Source: Oscillospiraceae bacterium
Lineage (GTDB): Bacteria; Bacillota; Clostridia; Oscillospirales; Acutalibacteraceae
Length of the DNA: 14,444 nucleotides
Reading direction: 5' to 3'
NCBI GenBank assembly: GCA_003486665.1
Contig: DNGF01000075.1
Coordinates: 8,214 to 22,657 of the forward strand
Positions 13,622-14,444 of this stretch are shown here, piece after piece. The position numbers and the translations under genes are program-made. The notes beneath the pieces are model-generated. The model did no database searches and had not been told where the DNA came from. It saw only the letters and a program-made list of their open reading frames with translations. How positions within the stretch are numbered: position 1 is the first letter of the stretch; each line of letters starts with the position of its first letter.

Positions 13622-13864
13622 TTATTTAACGATACCGCTCTTCTTGAGAAGATCCTTAACGGTGTCGGTCGGCTGTGCGCCGTTTGCAAGCCACTTTGCA
13701 GCTGCTTCTGCATCAATCTTGATTTCAGCAGGATTCTTCATCGGATCGTATGTGCCGATCTCCTCGATGAATCTGCCGTCACGGGGATACTTTGAATCCG
13801 CAACGACAACACGGTAGAAAGGTGCTTTCTTTGCGCCCATACGGCGAAGTCTGATTTTAACCAT
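13622..13864 (-). CDS. rpsP: 30S ribosomal protein S16
   Basis: An 80-residue S16 protein of the 30S subunit, needed for its assembly. It begins [20 protein letters not shown], the family signature, with the conserved [14 protein letters not shown] segment (31-44) and a C-terminal [16 protein letters not shown]. An in-frame ATG 39 bases upstream would add a hydrophobic non-homologous extension, while GGAGG (13873-13877) lies 8 bases before the ATG at 13864, so the shorter form is taken. It sits between ffh and khpA as in many Firmicutes. Confidence 0.97.
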   Translation of the reverse strand: MVKIRLRRMGAKKAPFYRVVVADSKYPRDGRFIEEIGTYDPMKNPAEIKIDAEAAAKWLANGAQPTDTVKDLLKKSGIVK

Positions 13865-13872
13865 TGTAAATT

Positions 13873-13877
13873 CCTCC
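13873..13877 (-). promoter_or_regulatory. Ribosome binding site deciding the rpsP start
   Basis: GGAGG on the minus strand, 8 bases before the ATG at 13864. It excludes the longer reading from 13903, whose added residues do not match S16. Confidence 0.8.
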
Positions 13878-13900
13878 AATAAAAAATATAAATAATATAT

Positions 13901-13927
13901 CAATCACGCAAGTGATGAGTGCGTGTT
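13901..13927 (-). promoter_or_regulatory. Alternative small hairpins in the rpsP leader
   Basis: On the minus strand CACGCA can pair with TGCGTG across 9 bases, and alternatively ATCAC with GTGAT around TTGC. The two share sequence and cannot form together. This is the AT-rich 109-base stretch between ffh and rpsP; no convincing promoter was found in it. Regulatory meaning is unproven. Confidence 0.25.
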
Positions 13928-13934
13928 TGAAAGC

Positions 13935-13977
13935 TTAAGGCAAGGCGTGTGCCGCAATTTGTGCGGCATTGCCTTAA
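13935..13977. repeat. Short palindromic repeat, intact copy D
   Basis: A 43-base near-palindrome. The 9-bp terminal arms TTAAGGCAA (13935-13943) and TTGCCTTAA (13969-13977) are perfect inverted repeats. Inside, TGCCGC (13950-13955) pairs with GCGGCA (13963-13968) around loop AATTTGT, with a 6-base bulge (13944-13949) on one side. The right arm contains the ffh stop codon (13974-13976). A diverged, equally long copy is at 4401-4443 and lone arms occur elsewhere. It resembles REP-type or miniature inverted-repeat elements and may also stabilise the ffh-rpsP mRNA. No T-run follows, so it is not a typical terminator. Confidence 0.7.
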
Positions 13978-14444
13978 ATATTAAATCCCTTGAGCTGTGA
14001 AAGGTCGGGGCGGCCTCTTCTGCGCTTTTTGCCCTTGCCGTTCATCTGCTTGAACATCTTCTGCATCTGCTTATGCTGTGCAAGAAGTCTGTTGACCGCT
14101 TCAACGTCCTGTCCGGAGCCTGCGGCAATTCGCTTCTTGCGCGAGGGATTGATAATTTCGGGTTTCTCGCGTTCCTGCGGCGTCATGGACTCGATTATTG
14201 CGCGAACTCGGTCAAACTGACGCTCGTCAATGTCAATGTCCTTGATCTGCTTCTCAACGCCGGGAATGAGCGAAAGCGTATCCTTAATTGAACCCATGCG
14301 GCGAATCTGAGCCAGCTGGTCAAGCAAATCGTTCATGTCAAACTTATTCTGCTTAAGCCTTTTCTCAAGCTCCATCGCTTTCTTCTCGTCAAGTGCCATT
14401 TCCGCCTTTTCAATAAGGGAAAGCATATCGCCCATGCCGAGAAT
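13974..14444 (-). CDS. ffh: Signal recognition particle protein Ffh (partial, C-terminal M domain)
   Basis: Only the last 156 residues are in the window; the N-terminal and GTPase domains lie beyond 14444. The reading frame is open to the edge, so the internal ATG at 14435 is not a start. The visible part opens with ILGMGDMLSLIEKAE, the usual junction into the M domain. It then shows methionine-rich helices (MTPQEREKPEIINPSRKKRIAAGSG, 4.5S RNA-binding region; QKMFKQM near the end) and a lysine/arginine-rich tail. Ffh binds signal sequences at the ribosome and, with 4.5S RNA and FtsY, targets proteins to the membrane. It is followed by rpsP and khpA, the conserved Firmicutes order. Its stop codon lies within a short palindromic repeat. 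Confidence 0.96.
   Translation of the reverse strand: MLGMGDMLSLIEKAEMALDEKKAMELEKRLKQNKFDMNDLLDQLAQIRRMGSIKDTLSLIPGVEKQIKDIDIDERQFDRVRAIIESMTPQEREKPEIINPSRKKRIAAGSGQDVEAVNRLLAQHKQMQKMFKQMNGKGKKRRRGRPDLSQLKGFNI

Overview
The window looks like a chromosomal segment of an anaerobic gut or rumen Clostridia, most like the Ruminococcaceae/Oscillospiraceae. The pointers are low-GC Firmicutes-type housekeeping genes with strong GGAGG-type ribosome binding sites and sigmaA-like promoters, the ffh-rpsP-khpA order, a YhaM-type nuclease, a 445-residue GSI-alpha-type glutamine synthetase, and above all a secreted protein ending in a type I dockerin, the module that plugs enzymes into cellulosomes. Species cannot be named from the sequence. 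No phage, IS, tRNA, rRNA or CRISPR was seen.

Layout. Positions 1-5411 are all on the minus strand. Read in the direction of transcription they are yhaM (OB + HD exoribonuclease), a secreted endonuclease/exonuclease/phosphatase-fold protein, prmA, an SGNH esterase, then an iron-type alcohol dehydrogenase with its own promoter and terminator, then rpsU (cut by the window edge) with its own promoter. The first four form one tight transcription unit. At 5412-5578 lies a divergent promoter region. To its right yfbR (5'-deoxynucleotidase) and glnA form a two-gene plus-strand operon closed by a bidirectional terminator at 7565-7616. A minus-strand AraC/Rob-like regulator (7661-8632) is divergent from a plus-strand 5-formyltetrahydrofolate cyclo-ligase gene (8818-9396). 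The largest gene follows (9487-13302): a 1271-residue secreted CotH-kinase/Ig-like/dockerin protein, transcribed from a promoter that overlaps the end of the cyclo-ligase gene. A bidirectional terminator at 13323-13354 separates it from the convergent minus-strand set ffh (partial), rpsP, khpA.

Functional picture. Most of the window is core metabolism and translation: ribosomal proteins, SRP, PrmA, KhpA, nitrogen assimilation, nucleotide turnover and one-carbon folate. Set among this are two exported proteins, the sphingomyelinase-like EEP protein and the CotH-dockerin protein. The latter is the most interesting gene: a presumptive extracellular kinase equipped to dock onto a cohesin scaffold.

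Also notable is a short palindromic repeat, one intact copy (13935-13977) and one diverged copy (4401-4443), with shorter relatives. Its 9-base terminal arm recurs only between genes. No gap without a gene exceeds about 185 bases; the contents of the gaps are given in the feature list.
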